Shown here: piece after piece, positions 16,679 through 25,310 of the stretch
Numbering within the stretch: the first letter of the stretch is position 1
Layout of the letters: each line of letters begins with the position of its first letter
Assembly (NCBI GenBank): GCA_910584055.1
Contig: CAJTZS010000018.1
Span: forward strand, 1-64,000
Source of the DNA: an uncultured Muribaculaceae bacterium
Lineage (GTDB): Bacteria > Bacteroidota > Bacteroidia > Bacteroidales > Muribaculaceae
Length of the DNA stretch: 64,000 nt
Direction of reading: 5' to 3'
Position numbers and translations under genes: made by a program
The notes under the pieces: model-generated
What the model saw: the letters and a program-made list of their open reading frames with translations, nothing else
The model's database searches: none
What the model was told of the DNA's origin: nothing

Positions 16679-19309
16679 ATGAATAAATCAGACGGATTAT
16701 TTCGGCTTTTAGCCGTTCTTATGTGCGTTATTTCGTTGCGGGTGACCGCAACCGCTCGGATTTCCTGTGCGCCTGTCACGGTGGATGGGATTACATATAG
16801 CTATCATTCAAAAGATGAAGCTGGTTACATAGTGGATGAATGGGCGAGTGTAAAGGATTGCGATTCAAATGTTACTGAGGCTAATATCTTGCCGCAGGTT
16901 ACTTTTTTGAAAAAGACATATCTCGGTACCGGCTCCCTGATAAGTGAACAAGAAGTGACGCTTGACGTGCGTAGTATAGGTGACAGAGCGTTTGATTGCA
17001 GCCACAACATTATAAGCGTGACCATTCCACCGACAGTCGAAGAGTTGAACTCGTTGACTTTTGTCGGGTGTGAGAATTTGAAAAAAATCGTCATCGCTGA
17101 CGGTGATCAGATGTTGGAGGGGCGTTACGATGATGGTTACGTTATCATTAATGGTCAAAAGGCATTGCCCCCGCGTATAGAAGAAATATATATTGGCAGA
17201 CCTCTCAGTTATGAAATCATTTTAAATCTTCCCCCTTATGTGGATATCCGGGATATTGCCAGGATTGAATACGGAGGGGGTGCAACGTCCCTTATAAATA
17301 TGTCTTTTTGCAAGAAGCTTAAGGATATTGTCATAACCGCTCCAATTGAGACGATCCCCCTCGAATATTTCACCAACGTACCGGGTTTTACGGAGATTAC
17401 CATTCCGGCTCATGTCAAGAGCGTTTGGGGGTGGGGACGGGACCATGACAAATATGCATCAACCCCTCAGGTAAATGAGTTAGGGGATGTCTTGAATCCG
17501 TATACCGGCCTTTATGAAAAGCCGACCGATATAACGCATATAATATGTGAAGGGAAGGTCCCTCCTATCTTCAATGATACACCCGATGATTATCTGGACT
17601 ATGAATATCCCACAAGAGCGACGGTGTCGGTTCCTTTCGGCACAAAAGAGCAATATATCAAGAACGGATGGGATACGCCGGGCATAATGATAGAACAGCT
17701 GGATTCTCCCGACGCTATGGATGTAACTTTTCATGATCCTGCCGGATATCTGATCAACAAGGTTGATCTTCAGGCTGTGCCGCGATACCGGTCGATAAAA
17801 CTGACAGGAGTCGTAGGGACTCGAGATCTCAGTGTAATAGCACGGATGGGCAATCTGGAGACCCTTGACCTGTCGGAAGCTGTCTACACTGAAAATGAAA
17901 TCAAGGACGGATGGATTGACTGGAGCAACGTCCGGCCCACCACACTCCTTCTGTTCAAGAATACGACAACACTTAACGGCGGCATTCCCGATGGTTGCCG
18001 GACACTGATATTGCCGAATGGTCTTCAAAGAATCACCACGTTTGATAACCGCTCAATAGAAAGCCTCACCATTCCCGAATCCGTGTCGACCATTGATGCG
18101 CCGAATTCATCCGTATACGATCCCCGAAACGCATTCCGTGGATGCGGCCTTAAGAGCATATATATATCGGGCAATCTGATCACGCACATTCCCGCGGATT
18201 GTTTTTCCGGGTGCAACAGGTTGGAAATGATCAATATCCCGTCATCAGTGACATCCATCGGAGATAATGCCTTCGAAGGTTGCTTCAGTCTGCCGGAAAT
18301 CACCATCCCTAACTCGGTGGTCTCCATAGGTAAGGAAGCCTTTAAGGACTGCAAGAGACTGTCTGGAGTCACGATTCCTACTTCTGTGACCGACATCGGT
18401 CACGGGGCATTCTCCAATTGCTCAAGTTTGACCCAGGTATCTATACAACATCAGGTAAAAATGGGATCGGGAGTGTTCTCCAATTGCATCAGTCTGACGA
18501 ATATGACATTATATGTTGAAGGAGATTGGATCCCCTCTGGATTGTTTAATGGATGTGTAAATTTGAAGAACATTGATTTAAAATACAATCGATACCTGAA
18601 TATAGGAGTAGCTGCCTTTGAAGGATGCTCCGGTCTGGAGAATTTCGATTTTTCGAATATAGGTGAAATCAATGACGGGGCGTTCAGGGGATGTAGCAGC
18701 CTGAAAAGCGTAGATATCAAAACTTCTCCAAAACATTTTAGTTTGTCATGTATGGGAGTGGAAGCTTTTTCCGGTTGCAGCGATCTGACTCATTTTACTC
18801 TTTCGGGGGACAGAATAATCAGCTTTTATAAGGGAGTATTCAAGAATTGTACCAGTTTGAAGCATGTTGAGATACCGGCAAGCGTATCAGGCATCGGAAA
18901 TGAGGTCTTTTCCGGCTGCAGCAGTCTGAAAGATATCATAGTCGGTAGATACATACCCTGGAATGAGTACGAGATAACGGATGTGAGTCCGAATGCGTTT
19001 GATGAGGAGGCCTATACCAATGCCACTCTCTATGTTCCCGGAGATGCCGCCTACAGGGCTTATTGGCTGCACCCTGTTTGGAGTAAATTCTTAAAAATGA
19101 GTAGTGACGTAGATGAGGTCGGTGAGGACGCTAATATGATAACAGTTAATGGTGGCGAGATTGAGAATCCTTACAATGCCCTTATAACGGTATATAATAT
19201 GACAGGAAGAACGGTATATTCCGGACGAGATTCGCGTATTGATACCTTATCCGATGGAATATACATAATATGTAGCAACGGCAAGACAAGGAAAATCCGT
19301 CTGCATTAG
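16679..19309 (+). CDS. BspA-like LRR_5 surface protein, last gene of the cluster
   Basis: An 876-residue exported protein with a signal peptide (residues 1-27). Leucine-rich repeats of the BspA type are most regular from residue 480 to 770 (for example IGDNAFEGCFSLPEITIPNSVVSIGKEAF), a run of roughly 12 units of about 23 residues. Residues 60-330 hold more divergent repeats, and 350-440 is a non-repeat linker (RSIKLTGVVGTRDLSVIARMGNLETLDLS) also seen in related form in the gene at 11026. The tail ITVYNMTGRTVYSG... DGIYIICSNGKTRKIRLH fits a type IX secretion signal. A strong terminator follows at 19363, ending the presumed operon that begins near 7103. Function beyond surface display is unknown. 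Confidence 0.85.
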   Translation: MNKSDGLFRLLAVLMCVISLRVTATARISCAPVTVDGITYSYHSKDEAGYIVDEWASVKDCDSNVTEANILPQVTFLKKTYLGTGSLISEQEVTLDVRSIGDRAFDCSHNIISVTIPPTVEELNSLTFVGCENLKKIVIADGDQMLEGRYDDGYVIINGQKALPPRIEEIYIGRPLSYEIILNLPPYVDIRDIARIEYGGGATSLINMSFCKKLKDIVITAPIETIPLEYFTNVPGFTEITIPAHVKSVWGWGRDHDKYASTPQVNELGDVLNPYTGLYEKPTDITHIICEGKVPPIFNDTPDDYLDYEYPTRATVSVPFGTKEQYIKNGWDTPGIMIEQLDSPDAMDVTFHDPAGYLINKVDLQAVPRYRSIKLTGVVGTRDLSVIARMGNLETLDLSEAVYTENEIKDGWIDWSNVRPTTLLLFKNTTTLNGGIPDGCRTLILPNGLQRITTFDNRSIESLTIPESVSTIDAPNSSVYDPRNAFRGCGLKSIYISGNLITHIPADCFSGCNRLEMINIPSSVTSIGDNAFEGCFSLPEITIPNSVVSIGKEAFKDCKRLSGVTIPTSVTDIGHGAFSNCSSLTQVSIQHQVKMGSGVFSNCISLTNMTLYVEGDWIPSGLFNGCVNLKNIDLKYNRYLNIGVAAFEGCSGLENFDFSNIGEINDGAFRGCSSLKSVDIKTSPKHFSLSCMGVEAFSGCSDLTHFTLSGDRIISFYKGVFKNCTSLKHVEIPASVSGIGNEVFSGCSSLKDIIVGRYIPWNEYEITDVSPNAFDEEAYTNATLYVPGDAAYRAYWLHPVWSKFLKMSSDVDEVGEDANMITVNGGEIENPYNALITVYNMTGRTVYSGRDSRIDTLSDGIYIICSNGKTRKIRLH

Positions 19310-19362
19310 AAAATTTCTTAAAATACAACTTGTCATCAATGTTCCGGCAATACCGGAATTAT

Positions 19363-19398
19363 AAAGGGCGTGTCTTTCGTGGCACGCCCTTTCTTTTG
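19363..19398 (+). terminator. Terminator of the BspA-like gene cluster
   Basis: AAAGGGCGTG (19363-19372) and CACGCCCTTT (19383-19392) form a perfect 10-bp stem with a 10-base loop, followed by CTTTTGGG. Its T-tract is shared with the -33 element of the next promoter. Confidence 0.85.
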
Positions 19399-19426
19399 GG
19401 GGATTAAGGGAAATTTCCTAAATTTG
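19395..19426 (+). promoter_or_regulatory. Consensus promoter for the acyltransferase gene
   Basis: TTTG (19395-19398), 20 bases, TAAATTTG (19419-19426): a full match to the Bacteroidetes consensus, 43 bases before the ATG. Confidence 0.75.
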
Positions 19427-19469
19427 CAATCGAAAAGGGTTAATTTGAAACTTCTAAACTTAACCGAAC

Positions 19470-20618
19470 ATGGCTTCATCTGCGCAGGGAACGGCGCGAA
19501 ACAGTGTGATTTCTATATGTAAGGGTATTGCTATCATCCTTATGGTGATCGGACACGCCGAGGCTCCCGAACTTCTTACCAATTTTATATATACGTTCCA
19601 TATGCCGCTCTTTTTCATAACGGCAGGATATTTCTTCAATAGGAAATATCTGTCGGATCCATGGACTTTCATATCGCGGCGTATCAAAGGGCTGTATCTA
19701 CCGTTCGTGAAATGGAGTATGGTGTTCCTGCTTCTGCACAACGTGTGGTTTCATTTCGGAATATTGAATGAGGAGTTCGGCAATTGGACAGGGGGTGTGA
19801 CGCATCCTTATACCTTCAGGACCGCGCTCGCCAGAATGCTTATGATCGTCACCGGCATGTCGGGCTATGACGAGTTCATGGCAGGAGCGTTCTGGTTTTT
19901 CCGTGGTCTGCTCGTTGCAAGCATAGTGTTCCTGCTTCTATACAAGTTGCTCGACAGCCGGACAATGTTGTCACCAACGATATGCGTGGCTATAATCTGT
20001 GTCGGTATGGTGTCGCTGACCGCCCTCAGGATTCAGTATGGACTCAAGATTACTGTCATCCCCAATGGTGGATGGCGCGAGACGTGGGGGATATTTTTCT
20101 TCGGCATCGGGGTGCTCTACCGCTCATTTGAATCAAAATATCGCGAGCATTGGACGATTACCCTTCTGTGCACAGCTTTGCTCTGTTTCGCTGCATGGCA
20201 ACACTGGTCGGGGATGAACAACGGAGGAAAGATGAGGGATATCCTGACTTTGCCGCTGACAGGCACGGCAGGATTCCTTATGGTGCATCATGTTTCGAAT
20301 ATTATAAGCCGACGCAATGGAAAGCTCAGGGATCTACTCGTTTTTATCGGGGACAATACTCTCTTCATTTTCATTTTTCATATTCTTTCATTCAAGGCGG
20401 TAAGCATACTCAAGATCTGGTATTACGACCTGCCGTGGGAACAGATCGGATGTCATATGGTGATTCACGACTACAAGGGGGATCTTTTCTGGATACTTTA
20501 TTCCTTTGTCGGTGTGGCTCTTCCCTTGGTCGGCGTGACACTCTACAGACGTTACATGCGTGGCAGGGGAGAGGAATTCGCGAGACGTGCGATGTCCGCA
20601 ATGCTGCGCAGAGGCTGA
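19470..20618 (+). CDS. Membrane acyltransferase family 3 protein
   Basis: A 382-residue polytopic membrane protein with about ten hydrophobic segments. The N-terminal ISICKGIAIILMVIGHAEAP, with its conserved His near residue 26, followed by FHMPLFFITAGYFF, is the signature of acyltransferase family 3 (Acyl_transf_3), which moves acetyl or other acyl groups onto sugars of cell-surface polymers. The acceptor cannot be told from sequence. It has its own consensus promoter and is followed only 2 bp after its stop by the promoter of the pullulanase gene, so it is probably transcribed alone. The C-terminus is basic (YRRYMRGRGEEFARRAM), consistent with a cytoplasmic end. No neighbouring glycan biosynthesis genes are visible to define its pathway. 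Confidence 0.85.
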   Translation: MASSAQGTARNSVISICKGIAIILMVIGHAEAPELLTNFIYTFHMPLFFITAGYFFNRKYLSDPWTFISRRIKGLYLPFVKWSMVFLLLHNVWFHFGILNEEFGNWTGGVTHPYTFRTALARMLMIVTGMSGYDEFMAGAFWFFRGLLVASIVFLLLYKLLDSRTMLSPTICVAIICVGMVSLTALRIQYGLKITVIPNGGWRETWGIFFFGIGVLYRSFESKYREHWTITLLCTALLCFAAWQHWSGMNNGGKMRDILTLPLTGTAGFLMVHHVSNIISRRNGKLRDLLVFIGDNTLFIFIFHILSFKAVSILKIWYYDLPWEQIGCHMVIHDYKGDLFWILYSFVGVALPLVGVTLYRRYMRGRGEEFARRAMSAMLRRG

Positions 20619-20620
20619 TA

Positions 20621-20652
20621 TTTGGAGATTGGTGCGATAATTGTTATATTTG
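20621..20652 (+). promoter_or_regulatory. Consensus promoter for the pullulanase gene
   Basis: TTTG (20621-20624), 20 bases, TATATTTG (20645-20652), starting 2 bases after the acyltransferase stop codon. Predicted start of transcription is near 20659, giving a leader of about 33 bases and ruling out the upstream TTG start of the reading frame. Confidence 0.75.
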
Positions 20653-20691
20653 CTTACAAATAAATTCTTACTGGATAAATATAGGATTAAC

Positions 20692-22725
20692 ATGAAACTA
20701 AATCTTTTTACGGCATCTATGTCTATATTTGTGGCCGCGTCGCTTTCCGTGACTACCGTTCCGGTTATTGCGCAGAGCAATTATGACAGTCAGTTTGTGG
20801 ATTATCCCACTTATCCCGGCGACGACCTTGAACTCAAGGTTGACGCTGCCGGCACTCATTTCCGTCTCTGGAGTCCGAAAGCTCAGGACGTTGTGGTGAA
20901 CCTTTATGACAATGGGCATACGGGCAGTGCTTTCAGCACTCTGCCGATGAAGTTTGATGCGGCCACGGGCACGTGGACTGCTTCTGTTCCAGAAAAACTA
21001 TACGGCAAATACTACACTTTCAAGGTCAAACATGACGGCAAGTGGCTTGCCGAGACTCCGGGTGTGTGGGCGAAGGCTGTCGGTGTCAACGGTAAACGGG
21101 CGGCGATAATCGATTTCTCCAAAACGAATCCCGAAGGTTGGAGCGCGGATAAGGGCCCCGAAGTGAAGAATTTTTCAGATGTCATTGTCTATGAGATGCA
21201 TCACCGCGACATGTCGATGCACCCCTCCTCGGGCATTGCCAACAAGGGGAAGTTCCTTGCTTTGACTGAAACGGGGACAACTACTCCCGAAGGGGAGAAG
21301 ACAGGTATCGACCATCTTAAGGAGTTGGGTGTCACGCACGTCCATATCCTCCCTTCCTACGATTATAACTCTGTCGATGAGACAAACCTTCAGAACAACA
21401 CTTATAACTGGGGATATGACCCGCAGAACTATAACGCACCGGAGGGGAGCTATTCCACCAATCCTTCAGATCCTTCTACGCGTGTTCGCGAGATGAAGGA
21501 GATGGTGAAGGCTCTTCATGATGCGGGGATCGGGGTCGTAATGGACGTGGTTTACAATCACACTGCGGAGAACGATGGCTCCAATTTCGAGCTTACCGTC
21601 CCCGGTTATTACCACCGCCATTGGGACGACGGCCGATATTCGGACGCTTCCGGATGCGGTAATGAAACAGCCTCGGAGCGCAAGCAGATGCGTGACTATA
21701 TCATCAATTCCGTTAAGTATTGGGCCAAGGAATATCATATCGACGGTTTCCGTTTCGACCTTATGGCAATCCATGACACGGAGACTATGAATGAAGTTGC
21801 GGAGGAACTTAAGAAAATTAACCCTTCGATGTTCGTTTATGGAGAAGGGTGGACAGCCGGAGATTCCCCCCTCGCTAAAGATCGCAGGGCTTTGAAGGAG
21901 AATGTGTCGAAGATGACGGACATCGCCGTTTTTTCCGATGACCTGCGCGATGCAATCAAGGGTCATTATACGGATGCCGCCGACCGGGGATTCGCCACCG
22001 GCAAGCCTGGACTTGAGGAGACAGTAAAGATTGGAATCGTTGCCGCCACCGATCATCCTCAGGTGAATTTTGCGAAAGGTAACAATTCCAAATTCCCATA
22101 TGCCAAGTCTCCGGAGATGATCGTTAATTATGTGTCGTGTCACGATGACCTCTGCCTCACTGACAAATTGCGTAAATCAATGTCGGGAGAACCGGAGAAA
22201 AATAAGCTCGATGCGGCCAAGCTTGCTCAGACAATAGTATTCACTTCGCAGGGGACACCGTTCATGTTTGCGGGGGAGGAAGTGTTCCGTGACAAGAAAG
22301 GGGTGCATAATTCATATAAGAGTTCAGATTCAATCAATGCCATCGATTGGAGCAATAAGGCTCGTTATCGTGAACATTTCGACTATTACAAGGACCTGAT
22401 AAAACTGCGTAAGGAGCATCCTGCATTCCGGATGGCTTCAGCTGCTGATATTGCCCGTCATCTTGTGTTCGATAAAATCGACTCTGAGAAAACGCCGAAC
22501 CTCATCTCATATTCTTTGAAAGATCATGCCAACGGGGATGCCTGGAAGGAGATAAAGGTTATATTTAACGGCGCATCGAAACCTCAGACCGTCAACGTAA
22601 AGAAGGGTAAGTGGGGAGTTGTAGCCAAAGATGGAAAGTTCACAGAACCCGACAATGCACCTCTCTTCCCCGGCGGTAAGATTGAACTCGCACCGTACTC
22701 AGCCCTGATACTCCGAATCCAATAA
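20692..22725 (+). CDS. pulA: Type I pullulanase (GH13 with CBM48), exported
   Basis: A 677-residue debranching enzyme that should cut alpha-1,6 branches in pullulan, amylopectin and glycogen-type glucans. A signal peptide ends near VIAQ (residue 28). An N-terminal beta-sandwich (CBM48-like, about 45-140: GTHFRLWSPKAQDVVVNLYD) precedes the GH13 barrel. YNWGYDP, the type I pullulanase marker, is at 238-244. The GH13 regions are DVVYNH (285-290), GFRFD with nucleophile D356, GEGW with acid/base E385, and SCHDD with D485. The C-terminal ~90 residues are the usual beta domain. The start at 20692 is set by the promoter at 20621-20652. It is a single-gene unit closed by a strong terminator. No susCD pair is adjacent, so it is not part of a starch locus here. 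Confidence 0.93.
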   Translation: MKLNLFTASMSIFVAASLSVTTVPVIAQSNYDSQFVDYPTYPGDDLELKVDAAGTHFRLWSPKAQDVVVNLYDNGHTGSAFSTLPMKFDAATGTWTASVPEKLYGKYYTFKVKHDGKWLAETPGVWAKAVGVNGKRAAIIDFSKTNPEGWSADKGPEVKNFSDVIVYEMHHRDMSMHPSSGIANKGKFLALTETGTTTPEGEKTGIDHLKELGVTHVHILPSYDYNSVDETNLQNNTYNWGYDPQNYNAPEGSYSTNPSDPSTRVREMKEMVKALHDAGIGVVMDVVYNHTAENDGSNFELTVPGYYHRHWDDGRYSDASGCGNETASERKQMRDYIINSVKYWAKEYHIDGFRFDLMAIHDTETMNEVAEELKKINPSMFVYGEGWTAGDSPLAKDRRALKENVSKMTDIAVFSDDLRDAIKGHYTDAADRGFATGKPGLEETVKIGIVAATDHPQVNFAKGNNSKFPYAKSPEMIVNYVSCHDDLCLTDKLRKSMSGEPEKNKLDAAKLAQTIVFTSQGTPFMFAGEEVFRDKKGVHNSYKSSDSINAIDWSNKARYREHFDYYKDLIKLRKEHPAFRMASAADIARHLVFDKIDSEKTPNLISYSLKDHANGDAWKEIKVIFNGASKPQTVNVKKGKWGVVAKDGKFTEPDNAPLFPGGKIELAPYSALILRIQ

Positions 22726-22764
22726 AACGTAAGAAACCACCACGGATCTTACTTAAATATAGTA

Positions 22765-22806
22765 TCTCCCTGGAACTCCTGCTTGTGATTTCCGGGGAGT
22801 TTTTTT
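22765..22806 (+). terminator. Terminator of the pullulanase gene
   Basis: CTCCCTGGAA and TTCCGGGGAG form a 10-bp stem with one G-U pair and are followed by seven T residues. Confidence 0.85.
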
Positions 22807-22840
22807 CTTTGTCAAATTAATGGCATTCCCGAAACTCTCT

Positions 22841-23169
22841 AAATTCCCATTTATCTCTGCGTCATCAAACCAGACTAAAGTATTAGTTCCAACCACTCAT
22901 AACCACTTTACAACCACTTTTTATCTTCCTCTTGCAATGATTGATAATTTTGTCAACGCAAATTTTCAAACCATGAAAACCATTAAAAACCATTTGCTCA
23001 GTTTCAGTGTGTCGGAAGCGAGCTGAAGCGAGCAATGGTTTTTAATGGTTTCAATGGTTTGATTAAAAGAGTGTCGATGTAAAAGTGGTTGTTTGGTGGT
23101 TGAATGTGGTTGGAAGAATGAATCAGACGATGTCAGTATATTGGTTTGAGCCGAGATAAATGGGTATTT
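22841..23169. repeat. ~330-bp long imperfect palindrome (MITE/REP-like element)
   Basis: The element folds onto itself along most of its length. Outer arms: AAATTCCCATTTATCTC (22841-22857) against GAGATAAATGGGTATTT (23153-23169), 16 of 17 paired. Middle arms: the CCAACCAC/AACCAC/ACAACCACTTTT triplet series (22889-22921) against 23081-23113. Inner arms: AAACCATGAAAACCATTAAA (from 22969) against TTTAATGGTTTCAATGGTTT (23040-23059), continuing through GCTC/GAGC and TTCAG/CTGAA to a short apex around 23010-23022. It fills the gap between the pullulanase terminator and the next gene and codes for nothing convincing. Its outer ends match the 100-bp element at 6946-7045, and one inner arm reappears at 28204-28255. 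Confidence 0.65.
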
Positions 23170-23330
23170 GCCGGAAAAAATTCTTGTTATAGATACCTAT
23201 GAATTTGGTGTTTAGATATGGCTGGGTAGTTTTTGGAGGTTTTCTTAAAACAAAATTATGTTTATAAATGTTAAATGTTTGTAGGGCCTGTTTGATCCAC
23301 TGGCAAGTGTAAACATAAAAATTGACAAAT

Positions 23331-24083
23331 ATGAAAAAGATTCTGCTATCCATTCTGGCTATGACATGTGCATTCGGCGTTTCGGCACAGAGCCGTATCT
23401 TCAACAATCCCAACAATAAGGCGTATTTCGGGTTGCGTGCCACCCTTGATGTTCCTACGCCATGCAATTTTACGGTTAACGATTTCGATGATCATTTCAG
23501 CGTTTCGAAAAAAGTGTTCGGCGCGGGTGCCGGTTTCAGCGTGGGTGGAGTTTACAATGTTCCAATCGTTGCCAATTTCTATATCGAGCCGGGAATCAGT
23601 TTCTATTACAATGCCATGTCTATCAAGACAGATGACGTGAAAGATGTTCTTGAAGAACTTGAAGAATATGGAGGGGAACTTGTATGCCACTCCGTTCGCC
23701 AGTCGGGTATGCGTATACCTGTGGCATTCGGATATCATTTCGATTTCACGCGCGACTTCAATTTAGCTGTATACATGGGGCCGGTTATTAACGTTGGCTT
23801 CTCGATGGATTATTATATCAAGGCTAAAGCTCATGGCATAGAGGTGAAAGAAGCCGGATCGATGTATAAGGCTGAGCATCCTGATAAAGATGACCGTTTC
23901 AACCGTTTCAACGTGGATTGGAGAATCGGTGTAGGTGTCAACTACAAGAATTTCTTCGGTGGATTGAGCGGCGACATAGGTATGACAAACGCTTACCATG
24001 TGGCGAAAGACAACAGCCGGTTTTATTCGGCCAGCTACCATCAGAATGTGTTCCAGCTCACAGTTGGCTATAACTTCAAATAA
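23331..24083 (+). CDS. Outer-membrane beta-barrel (porin-family) protein
   Basis: A 250-residue protein with a signal peptide (MKKILLSILAMTCAFGVSAQ) and a body of alternating hydrophobic/aromatic strands ending in LTVGYNFK, which is typical of the last strand of a small outer-membrane barrel of the OMP_b-brl_2 type. Repeated glycine-aromatic strands (FGLRATLDVP, GAGFSVGGVYNVPIV, YIEPGISFYYNAM, DWRIGVGVNYKNFFGGLSGDIG) support 8-10 strands. Function is unknown; related proteins are often annotated as PorT-family or porin-family proteins. The chosen start is the ATG at 23331. The gene is alone, between the palindromic element and a strong terminator. The promoter could not be assigned; no full consensus was found in the 160 bases upstream. 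Confidence 0.8.
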   Translation: MKKILLSILAMTCAFGVSAQSRIFNNPNNKAYFGLRATLDVPTPCNFTVNDFDDHFSVSKKVFGAGAGFSVGGVYNVPIVANFYIEPGISFYYNAMSIKTDDVKDVLEELEEYGGELVCHSVRQSGMRIPVAFGYHFDFTRDFNLAVYMGPVINVGFSMDYYIKAKAHGIEVKEAGSMYKAEHPDKDDRFNRFNVDWRIGVGVNYKNFFGGLSGDIGMTNAYHVAKDNSRFYSASYHQNVFQLTVGYNFK

Positions 24084-24101
24084 TGATGTAATCAGGTAAA
24101 A

Positions 24102-24152
24102 CAAGATGGTGTGTCAAATTTTATTAAAATTTGACACACCATCTTGTTTTTT
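24102..24152 (+). terminator. Terminator of the beta-barrel protein gene
   Basis: A perfect 21-bp stem (24102-24122 with 24126-24146) closed by a 3-base loop and followed by six T residues. Confidence 0.9.
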
Positions 24153-24213
24153 GCCGGTTGAGGTGAAAATCATCGAAAATTTATCGAATCTTGATGAAGA
24201 TTCGAAGCATGGG

Positions 24214-24244
24214 TTGTTTATGTAAAAATTTGTTTGTAAATTCG
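24214..24244 (+). promoter_or_regulatory. Probable promoter of the second structured RNA/leader
   Basis: TTG (24214-24216), 20 bases, TAAATTCG (24237-24244). The -7 element differs from TAnnTTTG by one base. Transcription would start near 24251. Confidence 0.5.
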
Positions 24245-24250
24245 CACCTG

Positions 24251-24571
24251 CAGACCGCATCGCAGAAGCCCGGTCAGGGCAATGCGGGAGGGGTCGGCAG
24301 ACATAATAAAAAGAAAGCGTTTATCCGCGCTGATTCTTGACACTTCGAAATTCTCGCAAAATTTCAATCAATAGTCAAGGATTGTGCAACGGTAGATGCC
24401 CGTGGATATGTAACATCCTGCATTCATCGACAAGCCGTGAGGTTTATGTCGTTAAATGCGTTATTTACATATACAAGCGTGGGCTTCTGCGTTGCCGTCC
24501 GACTATTGATAGGCAATGCGAGAAGCCTCGAAGTGTAGGATGGCAACAGATACAGATTCCTACGCTTTTTT
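24251..24571 (+). ncRNA. Candidate structured RNA or leader upstream of the SH3-protein operon
   Basis: About 320 bases, bounded by a likely promoter and a terminator, with no convincing ORF and dense pairing. A 5' domain is closed by CTGC-GACC/GGTC-GCAG with CCGCAT/ATGCGG inside. A perfect 9-bp long-range stem joins ACACTTCGA (24340-24348) to TCGAAGTGT (24528-24536), enclosing two hairpins: GCATT/AATGC with CGACA/TGTCG (24420-24459), and GGCTTCT-GCGTTGCC/GGCAATGC-GAGAAGCC (24482-24526). The terminator helix GTAGGA/TCCTAC overlaps the long-range stem by two bases, so the two could compete. The first gene of the operon starts 57 bases after the terminator. I do not recognise the class; it could be a stand-alone RNA or a cis-acting leader. 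Confidence 0.6.
24535..24571 (+). terminator. Terminator of the second structured RNA
   Basis: GTAGGA (24535-24540) pairs with TCCTAC (24558-24563), followed by GC and six T residues. Confidence 0.7.
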
Positions 24572-24628
24572 CGTACTAACCAATCATTATCCGCCAACGA
24601 GGGGAAGACTGCGGCAACACGATTTCTT

Positions 24629-25300
24629 ATGGACAGACTGTCTTCACGGCTGCAACTTTGGAAATCATCGACCAACATGATTTTCTGGGGTGTGCTTGCC
24701 CTAACCCTCTTCGGGTGGTTTGCCTCTATCACCGAATCCATCTATAGCGTTCTCGGTATTTTCTTCAATACGGTGGAGAAATATGCCGACATGGCTATGC
24801 AATATGGACAACAGAGTGAGAAAGTTACGAAAGCTATTGGCTATTACCACAATGTTGGTGCAGTAATGCGGATTTTTGAAATCATAACCATTGTGGGATG
24901 GGTGATTTACGTTTTTGGTCTTTCACAGTTTAAAAGTTCGCAAATATCCGAGCGTGGGCGATGGCTCACCGGCAAACTCAACAGTGCGTGTTGGCTTGGA
25001 TTGTCGGGTATGTTCTGTTATTTCATCGCAGGTTTTCTCGGATGGTTTGGTCTGTTGTTCCGTTTCGTGGGGTGGATACTGAACCTAATCTCTCTGTTCA
25101 AGTTCGCCGGGGCGTTCAGCAAACTGTCGCGTGAAAAAAGCTGGAACCAACACGCACGCCAGGGAGCGAAGAACCTCAATACATCCTACACGTTCGCAAT
25201 CATTCTTCAGTTCCTTCCGATTATAATAGGTCTTGTGGTGCTTTTCGTAGGTATAGGTATGGTTGGAGAGTTGCCCAATATTGTTAACCAATTCCTTTAA
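24629..25300 (+). CDS. Polytopic membrane protein of unknown function
   Basis: A 223-residue protein I do not recognise. Hydrophobic segments are visible at about residues 15-40, 78-97, 118-160 (probably two) and 190-212, so it is an inner-membrane protein with 4-5 helices. The first loop (TVEKYADMAMQYGQQSEKVTKAIGYYHN) is amphipathic. It starts 57 bases after the terminator of the structured RNA and ends 10 bases before the next gene, with which it must be co-transcribed. Together with the next two genes, which carry SH3-like domains, it may form an envelope-associated complex; this is inference from position only. Confidence 0.7.
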   Translation: MDRLSSRLQLWKSSTNMIFWGVLALTLFGWFASITESIYSVLGIFFNTVEKYADMAMQYGQQSEKVTKAIGYYHNVGAVMRIFEIITIVGWVIYVFGLSQFKSSQISERGRWLTGKLNSACWLGLSGMFCYFIAGFLGWFGLLFRFVGWILNLISLFKFAGAFSKLSREKSWNQHARQGAKNLNTSYTFAIILQFLPIIIGLVVLFVGIGMVGELPNIVNQFL

Positions 25301-25310
25301 TTTTGCCATC

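Noticed and set aside
21466..22143. A 225-residue antisense frame inside pulA
   Set aside because: It lies completely within a well-supported GH13 gene and shows no recognisable domain.
23281..23331. Promoter for the beta-barrel protein gene
   Set aside because: TTAAATGTTTG and TTTATAAATG nearby do not fit TAnnTTTG with a -33 at the right distance, so no call was made.
24337..24579. An 80-residue plus-strand frame within the structured RNA at 24251-24571
   Set aside because: It spans paired helices and the terminator, and the translation has no features of a protein.
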